This document shows, piece after piece, positions 1-9,921 of a stretch of DNA of 64,000 nt. Each line of letters opens with the position of its first letter. Position 1 is the first letter of the stretch. The position numbers were made by a program, and so were the translations under genes. The notes beneath the pieces were generated by a model. It was not told the DNA's origin. It searched no databases and saw nothing but the letters and a program-made list of their open reading frames with translations. Source of the DNA: Hedera helix (taxonomy: Eukaryota; Streptophyta; Magnoliopsida; Apiales; Araliaceae); NCBI GenBank assembly GCA_947179155.2, contig OX359265.1, positions 2,651,501 to 2,715,500 on the forward strand, in the 5' to 3' direction.

Positions 1-623
1 TTGTATACACTTTAAGAATGAATTAACGTAGCTCTCGACAGAATGTGGCCATGCCTTAGTTACAGGATACCTAACTGATGGCCCCGTCTGCCCGTCGTGA
101 TTTGTGCAACCGACATTAATTATTTTATTTTATTTGCTAACCTTCATCGTATAAAAATTAATATTTATACTCCCTTCCTCTTACTTTGGCTTTAAGTATA
201 AAAAATTGTACATCATGTACATGACTAAAGTAAAGCAAATGCTCTACGAAGACTAGTTTATTTTCAAGAATGATTTTCAATAATACACATCTCTTCATCT
301 AATAAGATAACGCTAGTGTTGATAATCATTTTTGCATACTAAGATCATCACTTCTAAAATATAATTAGTCCAAAAAATTGTTGATCCATACTGAACTTAT
401 AAAAATTTTGGATGTAATTTGGTGTTTAGTAAGAATCCTATTTATAAAGTAAATGAGATAACTTTATATTAATTAAGCTCATGAAATAAGAAAACTAAAG
501 GTCAAAATACTATACAATATATTGGGCAAGTTTAAAAGTAAAAATTTGAATACAATGTAAATAATAATACTAATATAAATGATACATTAAATGTTTAATA
601 ACAAAACTGATATTTTTACAATA

Positions 624-698
624 TTTTTTGATATTTTTACATGAAAAGTGTCGTTATAGACTTATAGCGACATTTTACATGTGAAAATATCAAAAATC
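624..698. repeat. Short perfect-looking hairpin (foldback)
   Basis: Two arms of about 36 bases are inverted copies with a few mismatches. The left arm runs through TACATGAAAAGTGTCG and the right arm through GCGACATTTTACATGTG, around a short AT centre. It is probably a small MITE or the core of one. Confidence 0.5.
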
Positions 699-1100
699 CT
701 GTAATAAAACTTTTTATGTGAAAATATCACTTTCCTTTAATAATAATAAAATAAAAAAATAAAAATAAAAAACTCTTTGACTTTGCATGTTTAATGCTAA
801 AATCTAAAAAAAACTCTTGAACTACTAAATTGACAACAACAAAAAATTTAAACCACTAAGTTGATTTAGAATTAACCAAAATGATTTATTTTTCTCTTGT
901 TATATATTTTGTATTGATGTATCTATAAAATTAAATTATAATAGTATAAATTATCAAAAATAATAATAATCCTAGTGTAGTACGGTTATTAACATTTACA
1001 ACGATAATGTATAATACGTTTAGAGGTCAAAATGTTTTGTTTGTTAATTAAATAAATTACCTTTGAAATACGTTATTTATAAACAAACAAGATTCTCAAA

Positions 1101-1131
1101 TACACACACACACACACATATATATATATAA
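1101..1131. repeat. Compound (CA)n(TA)n microsatellite
   Basis: A CA dinucleotide run is followed directly by a TA run. Confidence 0.9.
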
Positions 1132-1814
1132 AATAAATAGTACAAAATATTCTCTCGACTCTAAAATTTAAGAGTGGTCCTTCAACACAAAAAATTAATA
1201 ATAAAAACCTAAAATCTAGGAAAAAAAATTAATTTTTCATCTTTTATACCATTTCAAAATCTTTTTATTTATATTCTATTATCATATAAATATATATTTA
1301 TCACTATCTCTTATTTTCATATATTTTTTAATTTATTTAGTATTTTTTAAAATTCATATTCTTGATACATAACAGTAATATTTAATAATATTATAATTAA
1401 TATATTAATATAATATAAAAAAATAAAATAACTTTATAATAAAGTCTTATGAACTAATTAATTTACTCTAAATAAAAGTCGATTTTATTTAATATACTTT
1501 GTCTAATTTAAATTTCTTAATTAAATAAGTATAAATACATAATAATTAAATATTATATTTATATATATGTATTAAAAAATAAAATATAACATTAAAATTT
1601 ATATTATATTTTATTTTTAATAATATAAATAAATATAATATTTAATTATTACGTGGATAAATTTATCCTAAATATATTTAAGTTCTACTTTTAGGTTATT
1701 CATTCATAGCACCAAGATCCTAAACAAGACGAATCTCCCGGCTTTATAGTCCAAGACAACATAATGTAGTACAGCCACGTATACAAAATTCATAGTACGT
1801 AGAGTCGGTGTAGC

Positions 1815-1820
1815 CACGTG
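1815..1820. promoter_or_regulatory. G-box / ABRE-type element upstream of the small membrane-protein gene
   Basis: The palindrome CACGTG sits in the context GCCACGTGTC, about 220 bases before the ATG at 2042. G-boxes with an ACGTGTC extension are bound by plant bZIP and bHLH factors and are typical of ABA- or light-responsive promoters. That this one acts on the downstream gene is inference from position. A weaker ACGT core lies at about 1775. Confidence 0.45.
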
Positions 1821-2041
1821 TCATCACATATTTGGACTGTCCCAAATAATGGTGCGAGTATGACAACAGGTGGGTAACGCTCACCAATCACTTTCTCGTA
1901 CAGTGCCAAAATCTGGAATAGAAAGAAGATAAGCTCAAACCCATAGAGAGAACCCAAAAGCCAAACACAAACCCAATTCTCTCTCTTCAAATTAAATTTC
2001 TTCCTATTCATTTCTTTTAATCCAAACGCGGCATAAGTGAG

Positions 2042-2374
2042 ATGGCAATTTCTGACGTCGTGGCGGGGAACTTAACGACGTTATACTTGACGGTGATAGC
2101 GTTGATCAAAGCCTACGGTTTAGCAACTGGCCGGAGTTTCGCCGGAGGTTTTGTGCTGATAATATCGACGGTTGTAGTGGGTTGCATCTTGGTTGGGACG
2201 CTGACGTGGGATGTCTCCCGTAAGGCCACGTACGTGCTGCTGACGGTACCTGATGATCATCATCAGGCCCACGATATGTGTCGGGGTGGCATCTGCTGGC
2301 ACGGTGTGGCCGTGAAGTCGCCGGCGTCTGAGGTCCGGTTTAGGCTTCCACAGCATCAACGCGTAAATATATAA
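2042..2374 (+). CDS. Small predicted membrane protein, conserved plant family of unknown function
   Basis: Single-exon ORF of 110 residues. A pyrimidine- and A-rich leader with CT runs typical of plant 5' UTRs (about 1930-2041) precedes the ATG. Residues about 5-28 and 33-56 form two hydrophobic helices separated by a short RSFAGG loop, so two membrane spans are predicted. The C-terminal half is polar and cysteine-containing (CRGGICWHGVAVKSPASEV), followed by a basic tail. The layout of short N-terminus, helix hairpin, TWDVSRKA segment and CRGGICWHG motif looks like a small uncharacterised family in eudicots, recalled from general familiarity and not searched. No function is known to me. Codon use is GC-richer than the surroundings, which supports a real gene. 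Confidence 0.75.
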   Translation: MAISDVVAGNLTTLYLTVIALIKAYGLATGRSFAGGFVLIISTVVVGCILVGTLTWDVSRKATYVLLTVPDDHHQAHDMCRGGICWHGVAVKSPASEVRFRLPQHQRVNI

Positions 2375-3300
2375 AGATTAAATTAAGTTATGAAAGTAAA
2401 TGTGAAAAGAATAAATAAAGATACCTACGGACGGCTAGGTAGCTAGGTTTCTTCTTTTTCAGTTTTGACAGACTGTAATTAGTAGCCAGTTTTGCTTTAA
2501 TAACTTTCACTTTTCTTTTCTTTTCTTTTCTTTTTTTTTTACCATAAACAAACATATATGTAGCTTTTTCGTGTTTGTTAAGCATATGTAATTATGTACA
2601 TACTCATATATGTTAGATGAACAAGCACCGACTGTTGTTGTAATTCTTTTATCCTTTCTATATATGATTTATAAATTACTAATTAGCGTAACTAATTAGT
2701 TGGGGATATTAGACCAAAGGTAATAGTAGTAAAATATTTCTCTTTTCTCCTTTTATAACATTTTCTTTTACCTCTTATACTATCATTTTATCTTTACGGG
2801 TGTCTTTGGATATATATTTTGAATATATATATATATTATTTTATTCCAAAGTCCACAATTCATTAGGAGTATTTTTTTTATTTTATTCCCTAGTGCACCA
2901 TTCATTAGGAGTATTTTTTATTCCAAGGTGCACATTTCATTTTTTATCCCCTTAAAAACAAAGTACTATTAGATTTAGAGGTCGTTTGATAAAATTAAAT
3001 GAAACAGTTCTGAATATTTAAGTAATTTAAATAAATTAAATAAAGTATAATTCAAAATACTGAAGAAAAAAAAATTATTTGATAATTAATATGTATGAAA
3101 CATCCGAATCAGTATATTTTACAATTTTAACCCTCAAATATGTTTTGAACTAGTTTGTTTGATAATTTAAAATATATGCAACATAAATATATATTAATTA
3201 TTAAATCAAATTAATAGACTTGTCAATAAAATAAATTTACAAAATATATTTATTTTTTAAATATAATAACAATTATACAAAGTACATCAGTATAAAATAT
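2375..3300. other. 3' flank and intergenic AT-rich DNA
   Basis: Holds the 3' UTR of the small membrane-protein gene, a T/C-rich tract at about 2505-2540 and a small direct-repeat cluster at 2833-2940. No further gene is seen. Confidence 0.5.
2833..2940 (+). repeat. Degenerate tandem repeat, about 45-bp unit
   Basis: Two near-identical units share ATTCATTAGGAGTATTTTT and TTATTTTATTCC. A third, shortened unit has TATTCCAAGGTGCAC and TTTCATTTTTT. Confidence 0.6.
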
Positions 3301-3413
3301 TGTAGACATCTAAATTTTGCACTTCTCTACTAACCCTGGCAGGAGGGCAAAATCGTCACTTGACCCGACATGCGAAAAGGAAGGTGAACCCCAACACGAA
3401 GCCACCCCAACGA

Positions 3414-3418
3414 CTTAC
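3414..3418 (+). repeat. Target-site duplication (left), CTTAC
   Basis: The five bases CTTAC directly precede the TG start of the inserted LTR and recur directly after its CA end at 7974-7978. A 5-bp duplication is normal for Ty3/gypsy integrases. Confidence 0.9.
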
Positions 3419-5202
3419 TGTAATATCCCGGATATTTAAATGAATTAGAAATAAAATATTTAATATTTAATAAAGGTTGGAGTTTGATAACCTAGTAGTG
3501 ATAGATAAATAGATGTCCAAATTAAATTTAACGGACTAACTTAGGTATGGTGATATCAAAATTTTTGATAAGTTAGCAAGTAAAGTGATAATTCAATAAA
3601 CTTGACGAACAACAAGTCTAATTAAATTAAGAGAATTAATTAGTGGAGTTATGTAATTATGCGACGTGTTGCGTGTAAATTAAATATGTATTTATATGAA
3701 TATATATATATGCGTGCACATTTAGTAACATAATTTAATGGTTAATTAAATTGTGATAAATAGATAGATTAATATTAAATTAATCCAAATTTGAATTAAA
3801 AAGGTTTATTGTGGAATTAATTTATTCATTAATCAACGATTATGCAAATTGTTGATAAATTATTTGTGAGGAATAATTATGTAAATTATATAATTATAAA
3901 TTATATAAAGTAGTTGAATTAATTAAAGGAGATTAATAATTATATATATTGTACAATATTTAATTTCATATATATGTACATATATATAAAGGGTTTAAAT
4001 TAATTGAGAAATTTTAAATAGTAATTGAATATATTAAATGAATATATTCTATAATTAAATAAATCATTGTAAATGATTTATGGGATTGAGAAATTTAATT
4101 ATACAATTATTTGTGTAATATTAATTAAATAATTAAATAAATTATTTAAATAAGAAATTGAGTAAATATATTATTATTTTAATGTGTTTTCGGGTAAATG
4201 GAATTATTTCCATAATTGATGAGAAATGAATTATTTAATGTAAATGTATTATATAATTTAATTTATGGCCTAAATAATATATATTAAATTATATATTGTA
4301 TTTATTTTAATTTCATAATTTATTGTGAAATTGTTTTGAGGTAAAGTAATGTGTATAAATAATATATATAGTTTATATATATTATTATTAGCGAACACAC
4401 TCTAAAGTTTTAAATATCAAAATAATTGACAAGTTGTCATTAATTAAATATTCAATTTAATTGAATATAATGAGTGAATTAAATTTTATAAATTAATTAA
4501 TATGATAATTAATTAATGTAAATAATGCAAAATATTATTAATAATATTATTAGTCCATTTAGTAATTTAATACTTATGGGTTAGAATATTTAATTATTTA
4601 TTCAATCTAATTATTTATTTAATCATGGATTGAATAATTAATGTGTAAATTATTAAATTAGCCCAACATGGGTCAATTAGTAGCCCAAGTGCAGAATAAT
4701 AAAATTTGACAATTTAGTAGCCCAAACAATTTAATAGAAGCCCAATTGGTATTTTAAATTAAAGCCCAATGATTGGCCCACTTGAAAAATACTTAATTAA
4801 ACTATTATTTAATAAAAGTAAGCATATGTGACATTCTTTTTGGGACAATTCTATGTATTGCCGGCAAGGAGGGATAAGAAAGAGTAAATTGATGGTTTCT
4901 TTATTTTATTTTTAATTATTTAATAATTAGGTTGCTTGTTTTAATTTTTTTGGTGAGTCTTTTCCCACAAAATCCTCACCAACTAAAGCATGGGTTATCT
5001 TTCTTGTGTAAGCATCCAATAGCTAGCTTGTGTTGGTCTAATTTCATAGATATAAGATATATATCTATACATCATGGAAGACTTAAGTCATTAGAGAGAG
5101 AGAATTGTTAGTCATTTTCTCTTCTTTCACTTTCCAAATTAGAGAGAAAATATTTGAGAGAGATTTTGGGTGGAGCTTCAAGAAAGAAGAAGAAAACATA
5201 AG

Positions 5203-5262
5203 TTAGTTCATGCCATTCACAACCTATTTTGGAAGAAAAATAAAGATAGCCATTAAAATGAG
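5203..5262 (+). promoter_or_regulatory. Putative transcribed leader with conserved splice-donor-like site in the solo LTR
   Basis: A purine-rich leader (GAGAGAG, AGAAGAAG tracts from about 5090) ends in GATAGCCATTAAAATGAG, followed by GTAATGG. The same order ending in AAG|GTAATGG is kept in the reverse-strand LTR (exon-side base 57086), although flanking sequence has diverged. A TATA-like AGATATATATCTATAC lies at about 5055-5070. The reading as an R/U5 leader with a splice donor is inference. Confidence 0.35.
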
Positions 5263-5804
5263 GTAATGGTTATTTTAAATGTAGTTTGTTTGTTTTTAAT
5301 TAAATAAACTAACATGTGAGTATAAACATATTAATATAGTTAATAATGTGTAGTAGTAATATTTATGCCATACTTGAGTTTAATATGCTTGGTTTGTATT
5401 TTAGTATATTTGATATGCTAAAATATGTATTTAATAGTGTGTAAATAAGTTTTGGAATTTATGTCCAAAAATATTTTTATAAAACTTAGATTTAATGTTA
5501 TAATATTATAGAACATTAAATCATGAGAAAAACAAAGTTTGAATCACTCAAAATGGAGTTATACACAAAAAGTTATGATTTGTGGTAGTTTATGTGATGT
5601 AAAAATTTTTATAAATTTTTTTAATATTAAATGATGAAAAATTAAATTTTCATGTTATAAATTGTTGTTAAGTTATTAGTATTTTTTCTGAATTTTTATT
5701 GAGAGATTAAGAGTTTACTTGAAGGTATAAATTTTATTAAGTTGTGTATAAAAAGTACTGTTCACGTTCTGTGAGAAGGGAAAAAAAAAAAAAAAAAAAA
5801 GGGA

Positions 5805-6070
5805 CTGGCCGCGCAATGCGCGCCAGCCAAATAATCTGCCAGACAACCGTACAAAACGACGCCGTTTGGCGCATAAAAAGTTAACCCGCGCGCAATACGC
5901 GGAGGCCGTCTCCGGGGTCTCCAAAACGGCACCGTTTTGGCCTCGGGATTTTGTAAGGCGCGCCATGCGCGGAAGACATTTTCGGCTGAAATTACTATTT
6001 TGCCCCTCCGGTCTTTTTTCTGCGAAATTACGAAATTGCCATCGGTCCGGTTTTTCAGTTTATTCACGAT
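5805..6070 (+). other. GC-rich island with alternating palindromic modules in the LTR
   Basis: In otherwise AT-rich DNA this segment holds several short inverted repeats. They are CGCGCAATGCGCG near 5812, AAACGACGCCGTTT near 5857, CGCGCAATACGCG near 5889, CCAAAACGGCACCGTTTTGG at 5921-5940 and GGCGCGCCATGCGCG near 5957. The homologous island in the other LTR is 56285-56590. Reading frames through it are not genes. Confidence 0.7.
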
Positions 6071-6167
6071 TTTGCCATTCTGGATAATTTAAATTAATTT
6101 AAAGGTTTACAAATTAATTTAAAATTATAACAAAAATATTAATAATACAAAAATGATATTTAGGTAT

Positions 6168-6478
6168 TGAATATTATATTTTCCAAATATAATATGTATT
6201 TAGGATTAATATTTAAATGTTGTAAATATTAATCTAGGTAGTTTAATATTATATTTTTCAAATACAATAAGTATTTATGATTAATATTTGAATGTTGTAA
6301 ATATTAATCTAGTTAGTTTAATATTATATTTTTCAAATATAATAAGTATTTAGGATTAATATTTAAATGTTGTAAATATTAATCTAGTTAGTTTAATATT
6401 ATATTTTTTTTAAATATAATAAGTATTTAGGATTAATATTTAAATGTTGTAAATATTAATCTAGTTAATATTATATCT
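6168..6478 (+). repeat. Tandem repeat, four copies of about 77 bp
   Basis: Each unit contains TTTAATATTATATTTTTC, TAATAAGTATTTAGG, ATTAATATTTAAATG and TTGTAAATATTAATCTAG. The array lies inside the solo LTR and explains part of its extra length over the second LTR copy. Confidence 0.85.
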
Positions 6479-6489
6479 TCTGAATTTAT

Positions 6490-6935
6490 GATTAAACTAA
6501 TTATTATTTAATTAATATTAAATAATAAACAAGGATGATAAATTAATTAATTATTATTTAATTACTATTAAATAATAATTAAAGACAACTAAGATTGATT
6601 ATTTAATTATTTATTATTTGATTAACTTTAAATAATAAATAAATTCAGTTAGTTATTATTTATTATTAAATAATAACTAATGATATTTGAGTATTTACTA
6701 TATAATTTTATTATTTATTATTTAAATTAACTTTAAATAATAAATGAATCTAGTTAATTAGTTATTATTTATTATTAAATAATAACTAAAGATATTTGAT
6801 TATTTTTAATATAATATAATTATTTATTATTTGATTAATTTTAAATAATAAATAAATCTAGTAAGTTATTATTTATTATTAAATAATAACTAAAGGTAGT
6901 TAATTACTTACTATTTAATTAATGTTAAATAGTAA
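6490..6935. repeat. AT-rich array of small inverted repeats
   Basis: About ten copies of ATTATTTAATTAATATTAAATAATAA-like units form a degenerate array with a longer period of about 125 bp. The same array, inverted, occupies about 55500-56110 in the other LTR. Confidence 0.65.
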
Positions 6936-7973
6936 TTAAATGAAATAAAGAAAATGTCTTTTAACTCTTTTGTTTAAACAATTATAATAAATTGTTTAAT
7001 AGTTTAATAAGTGTTTCACACATGAGAAAATTATTTTCTAATTTATTAAATTATTAACCTAATATGATTGAGGGTCTATAAGGTTAATGATATTGTTTTG
7101 ACTGATGTATATCATGTGTTAGTACTTATGTGGTAGATAAGTTCCTTAGTAAGCGTATAGTTGTGCAAATACGCCGTATTAATTATTAGACCAACTTTAT
7201 TGATGTTAGGTCTTTCAAAGCCAGTTAGTTAAAGCTAGTCATTTATTGTAGCTGAGCAGACAGGCAAGTTTCCTAAACCCTACTCAATTTATATTCGAGC
7301 AGGATATATTATTTTATTGTTCAAGTTCCTAACTCAAACTCAAGTTATTATGTTTCAAGCATGCTATGGTTTAATTCTGTATAATTATTCCACATCTTTA
7401 AATTGTTGATTCGCACATAGTGCATGTTGCATGTGTTCATCAGGTATGAAAGGCTGATCACCTTCATTACCATAAGGTTCAGTTAAATTGTTCATGGTCA
7501 TTATTGACACTCAACATTTATTAATTCAGTCATTCAATTATTGAAATTATGACTCGTACTCTTTCACAATTATTATATTGTTGAAAATCCAAAAGTTGAT
7601 TCTTTCTTTCAATCATGATATATCGTTATCGTATTTAAACGTGCTGAGCAAAGTCGTTGCTCACTCTTGCTATATCATGATAACAAATTTCAGAATAATA
7701 CGAATGTCCGAGGAGAGACGGAGACAGAAGCAAAAGACAAGATTATAGTGTTATGCATGATAACTAAATTGTTATATGATGTAAGTAATTTTGTAAACCT
7801 TTTTATGAATCTAAAGGTATATATGTAAGTTAAGGTTAGAAACCTTGGGAAATATTGTAGAACAAACAATTTATGTTTATATATTCCGCATTAGTTATAG
7901 AATATGTATGAAGATGATGTATCGTGACGTACCAAGTCTAGGGTTCAAGGAACCCGGATTTGGGGACGTTACA

Positions 7974-7978
7974 CTTAC
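7974..7978 (+). repeat. Target-site duplication (right), CTTAC
   Basis: Matches 3414-3418 exactly. Beyond it the Tat-like LTR sequence resumes (GGTCAAAGTCGCC). Confidence 0.9.
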
Positions 7979-8094
7979 GGTCAAAGTCGCCACAACGAAC
8001 AACGAGCATCAGGTTACTTGAGGCAAGGCAAACAGTTGATCCAGAAGAACCTGGTTTGATCACAAAAGATGACTAAGGACCACTACGCTTACGA

Positions 8095-8160
8095 TGTTCG
8101 GGGGTCTCGCTCCCCAGTGAGCAAGCGGCTGCCCAGCTCGCCGGTGAGCTGGCGAGCAAT
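8095..8160 (+). repeat. GC-rich CTCGC/GCGAG module of the Tat-like LTR
   Basis: The stretch GTCTCGCTCCCCAGTGAGC followed by CAGCTCGCCGGTGAGCTGG is a degenerate inverted repeat. A diverged relative occurs at 53610-53675. Similar CTCGCC/GGCGAG modules are familiar near the start of Tat/Ogre LTRs. Confidence 0.5.
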
Positions 8161-8253
8161 TTATACATCAAGTAACAGCCTTCCAAAATAATACAACAAA
8201 AATTGGCGATTTAAGACCGCGTGGCACGTAAATCGAAAAAAGCAAATCAGGCA

Positions 8254-8394
8254 GCCGTATGTGCACCTGCGGCCACCGACAAATGAGACAGTGTGCGGCT
8301 CGAGGAAACAACCCGGCAGTCGAGGATTCGGCGCGGGCGGCTAGCGAACCCAGCCGCAGATGCACCTGCGGCCAGCCGCAGTTGCACCTGCGGC
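8254..8394 (+). repeat. Three copies of a 20-bp hairpin unit in the Tat-like LTR
   Basis: Units at 8254-8273, 8353-8372 and 8375-8394 read GCCGNANNTGCACCTGCGGC. In the last two, GCCGCAG pairs with CTGCGGC around a 6-base loop, and the two hairpins are only two bases apart. Confidence 0.7.
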
Positions 8395-9909
8395 TGCCTG
8401 CGGAATGCTATACATTGCCATTTCCACCCGAAAGATGAAAAAAAGAAAGAAAATTTAAGTTTTAGAGAGATAGAGTACGCGGGAGGAGAGAGAAAGGCTC
8501 GGGTCTTTGATAGATTCAAGTGATAAATCCATTTTCTTTTGCTAATTAGTCAAGTGTTCTTGTGGTTTTGTCCGATTTGTGAAATAAGAAGCTTTCGTCG
8601 GTATTTTGCAAGATGAAAAGGGTGTTCTCTTTGATATTTCATTGTTTGTATTGCTAGTATAATCTTGTGTTTTGGGTTGTGTAATGTAGTATGTTGTTAT
8701 ATTGATGATGATCTGTGGGTTAGGGGTTATTAGCGAGGGTTCCGTCGGAACGTAATTTCCTCCTAATGCCCCGATGACATCCGTACGGTGATATATAGTT
8801 TATTGTGGTAATGAATAGTTCGTAGTGTTGGGTTTGTGATCTTTGAGTTGTGTAATGTAATAACAAGTTAAGTACTGTTAGATTTGCCTCGGTACGATTG
8901 TGCAGTGATTTGGGTAACTGTGAGCCTAGGGAGGAGATCCTCGTGATCAAATCCCGATGATGGACATTTTCGGTGTATGTAATCATTGTATAGGGTCTAT
9001 GGTTGTATATATGTAATATCGGGCCTTAAAGCGATACCAAATCATGATCGGGTTTAAGGCCCCGTAATAGTAAAATGTGTGATTGTGGGTGTTTGGGGGT
9101 ATTTAGACGGCTCACATGCCCATGGATAGCCCTGACACGTTTTGAATGCTTGTTTTGATTTACGACACGAAAAACGATTTTCCAAAATAAGGCAAACGAT
9201 GAAGATTTTCTAAAAATGATCAAATTAGGATATTAGATTCACGAGGTTTAAAAATTAAGAGTTTTGGCGAACTTTGATCCTTGTTTAACGAAAAGGCTCC
9301 ATTTGGTTTTGAAATGTCATAAAAAATGTTTTCGTAAAAAATAGATAAACGTTTTCATTAAACTTTGTGCATAGGGTTAAAGAGTTCTAGAAGTTGCCTT
9401 CATTTTATTTGAATTTACTGTTAGAAGGCAATGTATAGTTTCGATTCCTATTTGACAAAAGTTTAAAAACTATTGTTTTCTAAAAATGACATATAATAAA
9501 AAACCCTCATTGTTTTCGAAATTAAAATCAATTTTTATTATAAAAAAAAACGAAACCTTGTCATTTGGGTCAAAAGACGTCTAAACGCTTTCCCGACAAA
9601 ACACATTTGCTATATAAAATTAAAGCAACTTTTATGCAAAAAATTCACCACAAACATTCATTTAGGCACACACGCACACATGTGCGCACACCCACATTTT
9701 AGGATTTAAGAGGATAGGAAAATATCGAGATTGCGGTAACCGTGTTTCACGGAAGTCGGGGGGTGCCTAACACCTTCCCCTCGCTTAAGCAAGCCCCCGA
9801 ACTCTATGAATCTCGGTTCGCGGACCATTTGAATCGGAGTCACATATGAGCCAGCGATTACGAAAACAAAATTCGGATGAGTTGGTACATCCATTTCAAA
9901 TATACCAAC

Positions 9910-9921
9910 TGACGACTCTGG
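9910..9921 (+). promoter_or_regulatory. Primer-binding-site-like sequence of the Tat/Ogre element
   Basis: TGACGACTCTGG differs by one base from the TGGCGACTCTG start common to Tat/Ogre primer-binding sites, after which similarity fades. It lies two bases after the TACCA end of the LTR. Confidence 0.45.

Larger units (their letters stand above)
1..1740. other. AT-rich intergenic region
   Basis: No coding region is recognisable on either strand. The stretch is very AT-rich and contains a hairpin at 624-698 and a CA/TA microsatellite at 1101-1131. The stretch near 170-200 begins like a Stowaway MITE end (CTCCCTTCC after TA), but I could not find a matching other end. Confidence 0.6.
3419..7973 (+). 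mobile_element. Solo LTR of a long-LTR Ty3/gypsy (Tekay/Del-like) family
   Basis: A 4,555-bp LTR begins TGTAATATCCCGG, ends GGGGACGTTACA and is flanked by CTTAC on both sides. No gag-pol lies between the duplications, so it is a solo LTR left after LTR-LTR recombination. It is the same family as the 3' LTR at 54254-58143 (opposite strand). Shared blocks are the terminal motifs, the TTGGAAGAAAAA...GATAGCCATTAAA leader block, the GC-rich palindromic island, AT-rich repeat arrays and the segment near 7240 (GCTGAGCAGACAGGCAAG). Small ORFs inside are chance. Confidence 0.88.
3301..9907 (+). mobile_element. Tat/Ogre-like LTR (Ty3/gypsy), interrupted by a second LTR
   Basis: The element occupies 3301-3418 and 7979 to about 9907, roughly 2.05 kb once the insertion is removed. 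It starts with TGTAGACATCTAAATTTTGC, the usual start of Tat/Ogre LTRs. Near its end (9761-9779) it carries GGGTGCCTAACACCTTCCC, a hallmark of the U5 region of that lineage. A primer-binding-site-like stretch follows at 9910. If the LTR ends at TACCA (9907), the PBS is immediately adjacent and this is a 5' LTR with a truncated interior. If it ends at TTTCA (9898), a 5-base AATAT duplication matches 3296-3300 and it would be a solo LTR. I favour the first reading. ORFs inside are not genes. Confidence 0.65.

Noticed and set aside
5715..6087. ORFs of 73-101 codons in the solo LTR
   Set aside because: They arise from the GC-rich palindromic island, which lacks stop codons by composition; the other LTR shows equally meaningless frames at 56272-56587.
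8168..9223. ORFs of 65-90 codons near 8.2-9.2 kb
   Set aside because: They lie inside the Tat-like LTR and have no recognisable protein features.
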